The notes beneath the pieces were generated by a model that was given only the letters and a program-made list of their open reading frames with translations, did no database searches and was not told the DNA's origin. This document shows positions 9,097 through 17,823 of a stretch of DNA of 64,000 nucleotides, in pieces; the first letter of the stretch is position 1; each line of letters opens with the position of its first letter. The stretch is from Streptomyces humi (GTDB lineage Bacteria; Actinomycetota; Actinomycetes; Streptomycetales; Streptomycetaceae), in the NCBI RefSeq assembly GCF_001005085.2, contig NZ_LBMU02000012.1:1-64000 (forward strand), read 5' to 3'. The position numbers and the translations under genes are program-made.

Positions 9097-9921
9097 GTGG
9101 TCATCCCCGTTCATGACGTGAACCCGGTGCGTCGCACGCCGTATGTGACGTACGCGCTGATCGCCGCGAACGTCCTCGTGTTCCTGTTCACGCCCGGCAT
9201 AGCCGGCTCCGTGGCCGGGGGCAGCGATCTGTCGCAGCTGTGTCATCTCCAGGCCTTCATGGACCACTACGCGGCGGTCCCCAGAGAGCTGATCCACCAT
9301 CAACTGCCACAGGTCGTCCCGACCGGGCAGGTGGGCGTGGGCCGCGGCGGCCCCGGCTGTGTCGTCGGCCCGCCGGCCTATGACAAGTCGCCGGCGCTGT
9401 CCGTCTTCACGGCCATGTTCCTGCACGGCAGCTGGCTGCACCTGCTGGGCAACATGCTGTTCCTGCTGATCTTCGGCAACAACGTCGAGGACCGGATGGG
9501 GCACATCCGGTTCTTCCTCTTCTACGTCTTCTGCGGCTACGCGGCCGGCTACGGCTTCGCCCTCCTGAACGCCTCCTCGGGCGACCCGCTGATCGGCGCG
9601 TCCGGCGCGATCGCCGGCGTCCTGGGCGCCTACCTGGTCCTCTACCCGAAGGCGAGGGTCTGGGTCCTGGTGCCCTTCCTGGTCTTCCTGCCGCTACGCC
9701 TGCCGGCCTGGCTGGTGCTGGGCTTCTGGTTCGTGCTCCAGGCGGTGTACTCGTCCGGCGAGGGCGTCTCCGACGCGGGTACCGTGGCGTACGCGGCGCA
9801 CATCGTCGGCTTCCTGGTGGGCATGGTGCTCGCCTGGCCGCTCAAGCCGGGCACGCCCCCGCCGCCGGAGCCACGCGGCCTGCTGTTCGGCAGGCGGGCA
9901 CGGCCCCGGCACGGCTGGTGA
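9097..9921 (+). CDS. Rhomboid family intramembrane serine protease
   Basis: A 274-residue polytopic membrane protein. The rhomboid catalytic dyad is visible: Ser169 in GASGAIAG and His235 in AAHIVGF. The L1-loop-like HGSWLHLLGNMLFLLIFGNNVEDRMG is classic for the family. An unusual Cys/His-containing segment (about residues 45-95) separates the first helix from the core. Rhomboids cleave transmembrane segments inside the membrane; the substrate is unknown. GTG at 9097 (reading VIPVHDVNPVRR) was chosen because it precedes the conserved N-terminus; no strong ribosome binding site is seen. It converges on the KAP NTPase gene. Confidence 0.92.
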   Translation: MVIPVHDVNPVRRTPYVTYALIAANVLVFLFTPGIAGSVAGGSDLSQLCHLQAFMDHYAAVPRELIHHQLPQVVPTGQVGVGRGGPGCVVGPPAYDKSPALSVFTAMFLHGSWLHLLGNMLFLLIFGNNVEDRMGHIRFFLFYVFCGYAAGYGFALLNASSGDPLIGASGAIAGVLGAYLVLYPKARVWVLVPFLVFLPLRLPAWLVLGFWFVLQAVYSSGEGVSDAGTVAYAAHIVGFLVGMVLAWPLKPGTPPPPEPRGLLFGRRARPRHGW

Positions 9922-9948
9922 GACCGGCCGGTCCGGCGGCGGAGGACC

Positions 9949-11238
9949 TCAGGCGTCCGCCGCACCGAGGCCGTCGGGGCCGGCCGCGGCGTGCAGGGTG
10001 CTGATCATGGAACGGACGGTCTCGGCGGAGGGCGGCGGCACCGCGTCGATCCCGCCCGCGGCCAGCAGCCCCTCTAGCGTCCGGTCGCCCCGGAAGGGTG
10101 CCAGCTCCTCGGGCAGGTCGCTCCGGTACCGGTTGATCTCGCGGGAGTCGGCCGCGTCCCGCACGTTCCGGAAGTAGGACGCCAGGGTGTCCCACGACGT
10201 GGGGTCGTCCGCGAGGACGTGGAAGAAGTCACGGTGCCGGCTGCGGATCACCAGGAGAGCGGCCAGCTGAAGGGGGTAGACCCGGTCCGGCCCGATGCCG
10301 CCGGCCTGGGCGACGCGCACCTCCATCGCCATGTTGAAGACGTTCACGAACCGCTTCAGCCGCCGGGGGTTCGCGCCCAGGCCGCGCTGGAGCAGCCGCC
10401 AGAAGGCAGGGCCCCTGGCCTCCTGGTGCACCCACGGCGCGAAGGCCTCCCGCAGCGTGTCGAAACCGACGTCCGGGAGGAAGAACGGCAACTGGACGAT
10501 CTTGTCCAGGTAGGCGAGTCCGGACACCACCTCGGCGGGCGCGCTCCTGAACGCGTCGCCGAACTTGTTGGTGGCGACCGCGGCCAGCACGTCCAGGTCC
10601 AGGGCGAGGACGAACACGCACTGGGACTCGCCGAGGAACAGCTTGAGCGACTCCAGCACTGTCATCGCCGAGTCCGGGGTGCAGCGGTCCAGGTCGTCGA
10701 CGAAGACCACCAGCCGTCCCTCGGCGCCCACGAACTCCCTTACGGCGTCCCGGAAGTCGTTCTCGAACCGGTTGATCTGGCGGTACTGCTCGGCGTCACC
10801 CTTGGACAGTTCGGTGAGCAGGGAGTCGACGTCACCGCTCTTGATCACCCCGCCGGTGGCCACCGTGGCGGCCGTGCCGAGTCCGGCGCGCACGGAGAGC
10901 CACGTGGCGGCCTTGGCGAGTCGCAGGGCCTTCTCCTTCAGGCCCTCCTCGTCCTCCATCTCGGCCAGGATGGTGTGCAGCAGGGCCGCCCACACCTCGA
11001 CCTTGCGGTCGTACTTCCACGGGTTGAACCAGATGGTGCGCACCTCCCGCTCCGTCAGCCGCCGTTGCCACAGCCGCAGGAAGCTGGACTTGCCGGTGCC
11101 CCAGGAGCCGAACACGCCGACGGTGAGCGGCAGCGGCGTCGCCTGCTCGACCGCGCGGTGCAGCACGTCCACGTAGGGCTCGAACTCGAAGGCGTCGTCG
11201 GTGAAGTCGGAGATGGGGTTGTCGGTCAGCGGACGCAA
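9949..11238 (-). CDS. KAP family P-loop NTPase
   Basis: A 429-residue NTPase. It has Walker A GSWGTGKSS (Lys50), the KAP-typical WFNPWKYD just after it, a weakly hydrophobic insert (about residues 113-131) and Walker B VVFVDDLDRC (about 177-186). ANPRRLKRFVNVFNMAME follows, the sensor-like region seen in KAP proteins. KAP NTPases (named for Kidins220/ARMS and PifA) are often membrane-linked and occur in phage-exclusion systems such as PifA. The start is TTG, supported by AAGGAG six bases upstream. It is the last gene of a three-gene cassette, 29 bases after the NB-ARC gene. Confidence 0.9.
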   Translation of the reverse strand: MRPLTDNPISDFTDDAFEFEPYVDVLHRAVEQATPLPLTVGVFGSWGTGKSSFLRLWQRRLTEREVRTIWFNPWKYDRKVEVWAALLHTILAEMEDEEGLKEKALRLAKAATWLSVRAGLGTAATVATGGVIKSGDVDSLLTELSKGDAEQYRQINRFENDFRDAVREFVGAEGRLVVFVDDLDRCTPDSAMTVLESLKLFLGESQCVFVLALDLDVLAAVATNKFGDAFRSAPAEVVSGLAYLDKIVQLPFFLPDVGFDTLREAFAPWVHQEARGPAFWRLLQRGLGANPRRLKRFVNVFNMAMEVRVAQAGGIGPDRVYPLQLAALLVIRSRHRDFFHVLADDPTSWDTLASYFRNVRDAADSREINRYRSDLPEELAPFRGDRTLEGLLAAGGIDAVPPPSAETVRSMISTLHAAAGPDGLGAADA

Positions 11239-11267
11239 GGCGGCTCCTTCGGTCGTACGGAGGTGGT

Positions 11268-13679
11268 TCAGGACTCTCCGGGCGGTGTGCCGGCGTGGGT
11301 GCGCAGGAAGGCGATGAGCGGGTGCTCGGTGTCGAGGAGGCGGCTCCAGGATTCGAGGACGATGCGGGCGCGGGAGACGGCGAGCCTGGTGTCACCGACG
11401 GCCGCATGGTGTCTGATCACGGCGGTGACCAGCTTGCCGGTGGCCTCGGGCCCGGCGTCCACGGCCGTGGCCAGGCTCAGCCGACGGGCGACCTCGGCCA
11501 TCCGGTCGCGGCCCGAGGACGTGGTGGGATCGGCGGGCAGCGCCGCCGAGAGCAGGCCGAGCGCGGCCTTCTCGGCCAGCCGGAACTGGTTGCGCGTCAT
11601 CACCACGCTCCGCATCACCATCTGTAGGACGGGGTGCACCTCGACCGGTCCGCCCCGTTCGTAGGCGACCAGATCCTTGGCGGCCAGCAGCAGCAGGGCC
11701 TTGTGCAGGCGGACCTTGTCGCGGAGCACGCCGCCGTCGGCGGCCGGGGACCTCAGCCCGGTCGCGGCGGACAGCAGTCCGAACGAGACGGGTCCGGTGC
11801 CGAGGCAGCTGAGCACCCTCAGCAGTTCGGGGGCGTGGCCGTCCTCGGTGGCGTCCGTGTCCGCGTCCAGCTCCGCCACGGCCTGCTTCCATACGCCGGC
11901 CAGGTTCACGTCGTAGTCGGGGAGGTCGTGGTGCTCCAGCAGATCGGCGCAGATCTCGGCGAAGTTCGCGAGGTGCTCGGTCACGTCGAGAGGACCTTTG
12001 GCCAGGGAGTGGCCGAGGTGGACGAGGAGGGGCGGCAGACCGCCGGTGCGTTCGGCGACCGCGGCCCCCTCGTCCTCGGTGAGCCAGGGTGCTCGCACCC
12101 GCAGCAGGGCGAGGCTGTCCTTGGGGCCCAGCCCCTTCACGTGCAGCGGGTGTGCCGTCTCCTCGGTCCAGCTGACATGGCGGCTGGTGACCAGGAGGTG
12201 ACCGGCGCCGAGCGGCGGCAGCGGGGCGAGCCTGGCCGGCGGGTCGGCGTTGTTCAGGACGAGCAGCCAGCCGCGGTCGGCACGGGCGGAGCACAGCCGG
12301 TCGAGGACGGCGGTCACCGGCACGCGGCCGTCGGGTCCTGGCGGCACGGACAGTTCGGCGCCGAGCCGGGCCAGGGACTCGGCCAGACTCCGGGCGTCGC
12401 GGGCCTCGCTCCACCAGACGAAGTCGTACTCGTCGCAGTGGCTGTGGGCGTACTCCAGCGCGACCTGGGTCTTGCCGATGCCGGCCGTGCCGTGCAGTAC
12501 GCACAGCCCGTTGCCGTCGGGGCGGTGCAGGGTCGCGTGGATGTCGGCGAGCAGTTTCCCGCGGCCGGTGAAACGGCGGTTGCGGGCGGGCAGCGCCGTG
12601 CGGACCCGCAGCGGTCCGGGTCCGGCGTGTCGGGTGGGCTCCGGGGACCGGGCACGCTCCCCGCGCAGCACGGACGACGGGTCCGGGCGCGTGTTCCGGG
12701 CCGAGACCGCGGGCGGCAGCAGCTTCATGGCCAGGTCCCGGGCGCGCCGCCGGTCGAAGTGGGTCAGCCTGTCGTCGAGCAGTTCCGCCGCCCCGTCGAG
12801 CAGGACGTAGGCGTACTGGGGGTCGACGTCACGGTCGCGCTCGGCCGCCCGGACCAGCAGGCCGCTGTGCAGGACCTCCGGCACGGCCTCGTCCGCCTCC
12901 GGCAGCAGGCGGCGCTGCATGGCGTACATCAGGTGGAGGGTGACGAGCGGGGAGACCGTCAGCAGAACGGCGAGCCGGACGGCAGCGGTACCGGCGACCT
13001 CCCGGAGCGTCTCGATGAGGGCGGCCGGGTCGGTCGCCGGGGCGGGGACCGTGAAGCCGTCCCAGGTGCCGGGATCCATGCCGCTTGGTATCCCGTGGCC
13101 CTCGTACCCGTCGGTCGTGGGGCCGGCCACCAGGCGTGCCCAGTTCTCGACGGACCGGCTGTCCTCCAGGTCCAGCACGGGTACGGCGCTCGGTGCGTGC
13201 AGTCCTGCCGCCACCTCCAGGCTGCCCGGTTGCAGGTCGCACTCCAGCCAGGCGGTGGGCGTGGCGGGCAGGCGCGCCCGCCACTGGAAGGGGGCCAGGC
13301 GGACACCCACGTGGTGCCGCAGCCCGGGGGGCAGCGGCTGGAGTACGGCGGTCGCGCCGGTCCGGCACCAGTGGTCGAGCAGTGCGGCCGCGCGGCCGTC
13401 CCGCCAGGCCGCCTCCACCAGGTTGCTGACCAGCAGCACGACCTGCTTCCCCGGGGGCGGCGTGCCGGTGTCCCCGGTCGGCAGCGGGCCCGGTGCGGAG
13501 GTGTCCACCGTCTGGACCCGGAGAGCCTCGAACGGTGCCTGTCCCAGCGCTTCCCGCAGGTCGTCGACGGTCCGGCGCCACAGCTCCATCGAGGGCGCCC
13601 GGTCCAGCACCAGGGTCAGGGTGAGGTACGGAGTGCCCTCGAAGGGGTGCAGCGCGCGCAGCAGCGTGCTCGGGTCCAC
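11268..13679 (-). CDS. SAV_2336/vWA-like domain fused to an NB-ARC NTPase
   Basis: An 803-residue protein. The N-terminal 320 residues match the SAV_2336 family as I know it: a vWA-like opening (TLTLVLDRAPSMELW, Asp26 with an incomplete metal-site motif), then LLVSNLVEAAWRDGRAAALL, AVLQPLP and a helical part (LLTVSPLVTLHLMYAMQRRLLP). RRFTGRGKLLADI introduces an NB-ARC (STAND) NTPase with Walker A HGTAGIGKT (396-404) and a Walker B-like WLLVLNNAD. The usual C-terminal TPR array is nearly absent: one TPR-like motif remains (IVLESWSRLLDTEHPL). STAND NTPases are signal-triggered switches that oligomerise. The GTG start lies five bases after the upstream stop, implying coupling to the protease gene. 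Confidence 0.85.
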   Translation of the reverse strand: MDPSTLLRALHPFEGTPYLTLTLVLDRAPSMELWRRTVDDLREALGQAPFEALRVQTVDTSAPGPLPTGDTGTPPPGKQVVLLVSNLVEAAWRDGRAAALLDHWCRTGATAVLQPLPPGLRHHVGVRLAPFQWRARLPATPTAWLECDLQPGSLEVAAGLHAPSAVPVLDLEDSRSVENWARLVAGPTTDGYEGHGIPSGMDPGTWDGFTVPAPATDPAALIETLREVAGTAAVRLAVLLTVSPLVTLHLMYAMQRRLLPEADEAVPEVLHSGLLVRAAERDRDVDPQYAYVLLDGAAELLDDRLTHFDRRRARDLAMKLLPPAVSARNTRPDPSSVLRGERARSPEPTRHAGPGPLRVRTALPARNRRFTGRGKLLADIHATLHRPDGNGLCVLHGTAGIGKTQVALEYAHSHCDEYDFVWWSEARDARSLAESLARLGAELSVPPGPDGRVPVTAVLDRLCSARADRGWLLVLNNADPPARLAPLPPLGAGHLLVTSRHVSWTEETAHPLHVKGLGPKDSLALLRVRAPWLTEDEGAAVAERTGGLPPLLVHLGHSLAKGPLDVTEHLANFAEICADLLEHHDLPDYDVNLAGVWKQAVAELDADTDATEDGHAPELLRVLSCLGTGPVSFGLLSAATGLRSPAADGGVLRDKVRLHKALLLLAAKDLVAYERGGPVEVHPVLQMVMRSVVMTRNQFRLAEKAALGLLSAALPADPTTSSGRDRMAEVARRLSLATAVDAGPEATGKLVTAVIRHHAAVGDTRLAVSRARIVLESWSRLLDTEHPLIAFLRTHAGTPPGES

Positions 13680-13685
13680 CGGCCA

Positions 13686-15596
13686 TCACCCGCTGTCGGG
13701 GGAGACGAGCGGTTCGTCCTTCGGCAGCGGCCGGTCCGGGTCGGCGTAGAGCAGACTCACCCGGTCGCCGGTGCCGGTCGTGTGCTGGCGGATCCGCCAG
13801 GACCGCACCGCGTCCGGGATCTCCTCCAGTGACACCGTGCGGGCCAGTGCCGTCAGCGCCTCCTCCGCCGCGGGCGACGCGTCGCGGGACCGGATCAGCA
13901 CCGGTACCCCTTGCAGGAGGCAGGCGGCGACCACGTCGCCCCTGGGCGGGAAGGCCAGTCCGGCGGCGTCGAGCAGCAGCACCCGGCCGTCCACGCCGTC
14001 CACCCAGCGCGGGTCGCGCCGGCCCGCGGGGGTCTCCTTCAGCCGCCGCCACCACGCGTGCCAACGGCCGTGCAGGTCGACCCGGGCCTCCAGTTCGGCG
14101 GCCCGCACGACGACGGTGCGTCGCGTGCCCAGCGGACGCCGGGGATCGCCGTCGAACGTGTCCAGTTCGTCGACCGGGAGGTCCAGCAGCCGGTACGGCA
14201 GCACGAACTCGACCTGTCCGGGCGACTCGGAGGGGGCGCTTCTCTCGTGTTCCTCGACCGTGCGCAGCGCCGCCTCGATCGCGGGCATCAGCCGCTCGTG
14301 CGGGACCTCGTCGGCGGTCCACAGCATCGTGGTGCCGTCCGCCGCGCGGACCGACGCCGTCACCCAGTAGGCGGCCGCGTCCCAGGGGCGGTGGGCCACC
14401 CTGATGACGAGGACCGGTGGCTCGGTCGTGGGCCCCGGCCGTCGTGCGATGCCCAGCCGGGCCGCCACCGATCGCTGCCAGGTGTCCAGTCCCGCACCGG
14501 CCTCCCCCGGCACCGAGTGGGCGAGCCGCGAGACGAAGTCCAGCAGGGCGGGCGGACCGCCCGGCGGGGCCCCGCGGTTCTCGAGGTCCCGCACGCGGTC
14601 GAGGAGAGCGACGCGGCCGGAGAGTTCAGGCCGGGTGAGGAGTCCCTGGAGGGTCCGGCGCTCGTGGGCGAGCAGCAGCGACGGGGCCGCGACCTTGTCC
14701 ACCAGGGCCCCGAACGCCTCCACCTCCGAGCTGCCCGGGTCGAACACCCGCAGCACCTCGACCAGCAGCCGCAGGTCCTCCGGGCGGCGCGTGAACTGTC
14801 CGACCAGGTCCAGGGCTCCGAGCCGGGTCGCGGCGCCCGGTCCCGGGTCGACGCCGGCCACCTCGCGCCGTACTTCCCGGGCGAACAGCTCGTACGTCCA
14901 CGGATCGTGCATCACGGGTACGGCCAGCAGGGCCTCCGCCAGCTCGCCGCGCTCACGCAGAGTGAGTCCGCCGTCCCACCCGGGCTCCGTACCGGGGGTG
15001 TTTGGGCCGGAGAGCAGGATCCGCTCCGCGATCGCGGCCAGGGGCAGGAAGCGGCCGGTCCGGCGCGCGGTGCCGGGGTTCCGGACGGCGGTGAGGAGAC
15101 CGACCACGACGCCCGTGTCGTCGACCACCGGGCTGCCGCCGCTGCCCGGTCGCGGTACCGCCCGGTCGAAGGCCAACAGGCCCCAGCCGTCGAGCTGGTC
15201 CGGCGCGGGCAGTGCCTCGACGACGGCGGGCAGCACCGCGTCCGGGGTGATCACCCGGACCCGGCCGGCGAGGCGGGCCCCGCCGACGCGGGGGACGGCG
15301 GCGGGCCGGGCGTCCAGGCTCAGGATCGCGAAGTCGCCGCCCTGGTCCCGGCGCGGCACCCAGCCACCGGGCATCACCTGGGCGGGCAGCGGCTTCTCGG
15401 CGGGGTGGCGCACCACCCGCAGCCGGCCCCGTGGGGTGCTCTCCCGGTGCGCGTCCGCACCCAGTGCGTCGGCCACCACATGGGCACAGGTCAGTACCAG
15501 CCCATGGGAGATCAGGAGACCGGACCCGGCCGGCCGGGTCGCGTCGCCCTGGACGCGGACCGGCCAGGGCTCGTGCTCCCCTGACTCCCCCGGCAC
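13686..15596 (-). CDS. Trypsin-like protease with EAD and VMAP-C-like domains
   Basis: A 636-residue protein without a signal peptide. Residues 1-215 are a trypsin-like domain with an intact-looking triad: His39 (LTCAHVV), Asp88 (GGDFAILSLD) and Ser155 (GSGGSPV). Residues of about 235-325 (LTLRERGELAEALLAVPVM and following helices) resemble an effector-associated domain of the EAD2 kind. The remainder (RVAHRPWDAAAYWVTASV, LMPAIEAALRTVEEH, VEFVLPYRLLDLPVDEL) fits the C-terminal domain of vWA-MoxR-associated proteins. In those systems the protease is thought to be a cytoplasmic effector released by an NTPase switch. The GTG start has GGAGGGGG eight bases upstream. It heads the cassette with the NB-ARC and KAP genes. 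Confidence 0.85.
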   Translation of the reverse strand: MPGESGEHEPWPVRVQGDATRPAGSGLLISHGLVLTCAHVVADALGADAHRESTPRGRLRVVRHPAEKPLPAQVMPGGWVPRRDQGGDFAILSLDARPAAVPRVGGARLAGRVRVITPDAVLPAVVEALPAPDQLDGWGLLAFDRAVPRPGSGGSPVVDDTGVVVGLLTAVRNPGTARRTGRFLPLAAIAERILLSGPNTPGTEPGWDGGLTLRERGELAEALLAVPVMHDPWTYELFAREVRREVAGVDPGPGAATRLGALDLVGQFTRRPEDLRLLVEVLRVFDPGSSEVEAFGALVDKVAAPSLLLAHERRTLQGLLTRPELSGRVALLDRVRDLENRGAPPGGPPALLDFVSRLAHSVPGEAGAGLDTWQRSVAARLGIARRPGPTTEPPVLVIRVAHRPWDAAAYWVTASVRAADGTTMLWTADEVPHERLMPAIEAALRTVEEHERSAPSESPGQVEFVLPYRLLDLPVDELDTFDGDPRRPLGTRRTVVVRAAELEARVDLHGRWHAWWRRLKETPAGRRDPRWVDGVDGRVLLLDAAGLAFPPRGDVVAACLLQGVPVLIRSRDASPAAEEALTALARTVSLEEIPDAVRSWRIRQHTTGTGDRVSLLYADPDRPLPKDEPLVSPDSG

Positions 15597-15688
15597 GGAT
15601 GTCCCCCTCCCCGTTCGCGAAGATTATGCGGCCGGGGACGGGTCCGCGTCAGTGGATCTGCGGCAACAGAACGACGGGAGGGAGTTCC

Positions 15689-16756
15689 TCAGCGGGTGCT
15701 CTCGGTGTGCACGAACTCGACGAGCCGGGTCAGCGCGTCCGGGTCGGTGGAGGGCATCACGCCGTGGCCGAGGTTGAAGACGTGGCCCTCGAGACCGGCG
15801 GCCGCGTCGAGGACCTCGCGCGCCTTGGTCTCCACCGCGTCCTTGCCCGCGAACAGGACGGCGGGGTCGAGGTTGCCCTGGAGCGCCTTGCCGGGGCCGA
15901 TCCGGCGGGCGGCCTCGTCGAGCGGGACCCGGTAGTCGACGCCGACCACGTCCGCGCCGGCCTCGCCCATGAGCTTCAGCAGTTCGCCGGTGCCGACACC
16001 GAAGTGGATGCGCGGGACGCCGTACCCGGAGACGGCGTCGAAGACCTTCGCGGAGGCGGGGAGGACGGAGCGCCGGTAGTCGGCGGGGGCGAGCGCGCCG
16101 GCCCAGGAGTCGAAGAGCTGGACGGCGGAGGCGCCGGCCTCGATCTGCACCTTCAGGAACCCGGCCGTGATGTCGGCGAGGCGGTCGAGCAGGTCGGCCC
16201 AGAGCTCGGGGTCGCCGTACATCATCGCCTTGGCGTTCTCGTACGTGCGCGAGGGGCCGCCCTCGATGAGGTAGCTCGCGAGGGTGAAGGGGGCGCCGGC
16301 GAAGCCGATCAGCGGGGTCGGGCCGAGCTCGGCGGTGAGCAGGCCGATCGCCTCGGTGACGTAGGAGACGTCGTCGGGGGTGAGGTCGCGGAGCTGGGCG
16401 AGGTCGGCGCGGGTGCGGATCGGGTGCGCGACGACCGGGCCGACGCCGGGCTTGATGTCGAGGTCGACGCCGATGGCCTTGAGCGGGACGACGATGTCGC
16501 TGAAGTAGATCGCCGCGTCCACGCCGTGCCGGCGGACGGGCTGGAGGGTGATCTCGGCGACCAGCTCGGGCCGCGTGCAGGACTCCAGCATCGGGACGCC
16601 CTCGCGCACCTTGTGGTACTCCGGCAGCGATCGGCCGGCCTGCCGCATGAACCACACGGGGGTGTGCGGCACGGGTTCACGCCTGCACGCCTTCAGGAAG
16701 GCACTGTCGTACGTCGCTGTCGGCTGCTGGCCCGCGGGGCTTCCGTTCGCACTCAC
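15689..16756 (-). CDS. hemE: Uroporphyrinogen decarboxylase
   Basis: A 355-residue enzyme that decarboxylates the four acetate side chains of uroporphyrinogen III to coproporphyrinogen III. Signature motifs are [15 protein letters not shown] (substrate-binding Arg), the aspartate in [29 protein letters not shown] and [14 protein letters not shown]. The length is normal. The start is GTG. It is transcribed away from the DUF3000 gene and toward the protease cassette, 92 bases upstream of that operon's GTG. It feeds HemY-HemQ encoded 9.6 kb away. Confidence 0.97.
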   Translation of the reverse strand: MSANGSPAGQQPTATYDSAFLKACRREPVPHTPVWFMRQAGRSLPEYHKVREGVPMLESCTRPELVAEITLQPVRRHGVDAAIYFSDIVVPLKAIGVDLDIKPGVGPVVAHPIRTRADLAQLRDLTPDDVSYVTEAIGLLTAELGPTPLIGFAGAPFTLASYLIEGGPSRTYENAKAMMYGDPELWADLLDRLADITAGFLKVQIEAGASAVQLFDSWAGALAPADYRRSVLPASAKVFDAVSGYGVPRIHFGVGTGELLKLMGEAGADVVGVDYRVPLDEAARRIGPGKALQGNLDPAVLFAGKDAVETKAREVLDAAAGLEGHVFNLGHGVMPSTDPDALTRLVEFVHTESTR

Positions 16757-16865
16757 GACGGCAAGTCTCCCATGCCCCGGAGAGCGGCCCCGCCGCGCCC
16801 TTTACTGGGGCCTTAGGTGGTGTCTCTCCCTGCGCGAAGGCGTCGTTCCCCTTACTCTTCCCCGC

Positions 16866-17552
16866 ATGGCTGCGGCTCAGGGACGACTGTCGGACGGCGC
16901 TGGCGGGATGGGCGAGGGTAAGGACACCGGGGAGGGTGACGGGCATACGGGGAGTACGGCGCCACCGCCGCCGTCGGCCTTCCGGGCCGCGGTCGACGCG
17001 CTGCGCGGCGCCCGGCTGCGGCCGCAGGTCGAGGTGGAGCCGACACCGGCGCCGCAGCGCCTCGCGCCGTTCGCGTACGCCGTGGAGGCGGCGGTGGTCG
17101 ACGGCGACCAGGACCTCGCCGACGGGCGGCTGGTGCTGCTGCACGACCCCGCCGGCCACGACGCCTGGCGTGGCACGTTCCGGCTGGTCACGCTGGTGCG
17201 GGCGGAGCTGGAGCCGGAGATGGCGGCCGATCCGCTGCTGCCGGACGTCTGCTGGTCGTGGCTGACCGGCGCGCTCCAGGCGCGGGGACTCTCGTACGGG
17301 GAGCCCAGCGGGACCGTCACGCGGGCGAGCTCGCACTACTTCGGCGGGCTGTCCGAACGCCCGGCCGCCTCGCAGATCGAGATCCGGGCCTCCTGGACGC
17401 CCCGGGAGGGCCGGGCCGGCGTCCCGGACACCGCGGCACACCTGGCCTCCTGGTGCGACCTGCTGGCACAGGTGGCGGGGCTGCCGCCGGCCGGTCCCGG
17501 CGACGCCTCGGTGGTCACCCTCCCGCAGCGCCGCGACCCGCAGGCGCGCTGA
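16866..17552 (+). CDS. DUF3000 domain protein
   Basis: A 228-residue cytoplasmic protein. After a Gly-rich N-terminus, the DUF3000 core (about residues 45-215) includes FRAAVDALRGARLRPQVEVE, RLVLLHDPAGHDAWRGTFRLV, VCWSWLTGAL and SSHYFGGLSERP. The family is restricted to actinobacteria and typically sits between hemE and a ribonuclease D gene; its role is unknown. TACTCT at 16853-16858, seven bases before the ATG, would fit a leaderless promoter. Confidence 0.9.
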   Translation: MAAAQGRLSDGAGGMGEGKDTGEGDGHTGSTAPPPPSAFRAAVDALRGARLRPQVEVEPTPAPQRLAPFAYAVEAAVVDGDQDLADGRLVLLHDPAGHDAWRGTFRLVTLVRAELEPEMAADPLLPDVCWSWLTGALQARGLSYGEPSGTVTRASSHYFGGLSERPAASQIEIRASWTPREGRAGVPDTAAHLASWCDLLAQVAGLPPAGPGDASVVTLPQRRDPQAR

Positions 17553-17717
17553 TCCGTCCACGACGGTCCCGGCGACTCACCCTCCATTGACCATCCCTTT
17601 GTCGATACGGCCACTTTCTGTCCCGTACCGCAACGTCCCGAACCGATTCGATCTTCGGATGATCGATCGCGTGTCCGAATTGCACGTATTGTTACTCACC
17701 AGATCGTGATCATTCTC

Positions 17718-17745
17718 TAAAGGCGGACGGGTTTGCTGCCGAAGA
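17718..17745 (+). promoter_or_regulatory. Predicted sigma-WhiG promoter of whiI
   Basis: TAAAG at 17718-17722 and GCCGAAGA at 17738-17745 are separated by 15 bases. This matches the WhiG/FliA-type consensus TAAA-N15-GCCGATAA closely. The position, about 80 bases before the GTG, agrees with the known dependence of S. coelicolor whiI on sigma-WhiG. The remaining upstream bases (17553-17717) show no gene. Confidence 0.8.
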
Positions 17746-17823
17746 CGACTGTGACCTTGAAAGCACGGTTCGTCCCGGCTTCATCCCCACAAGCCGGCCC
17801 CGTCCCCCCACCCAGGAGGCCTG

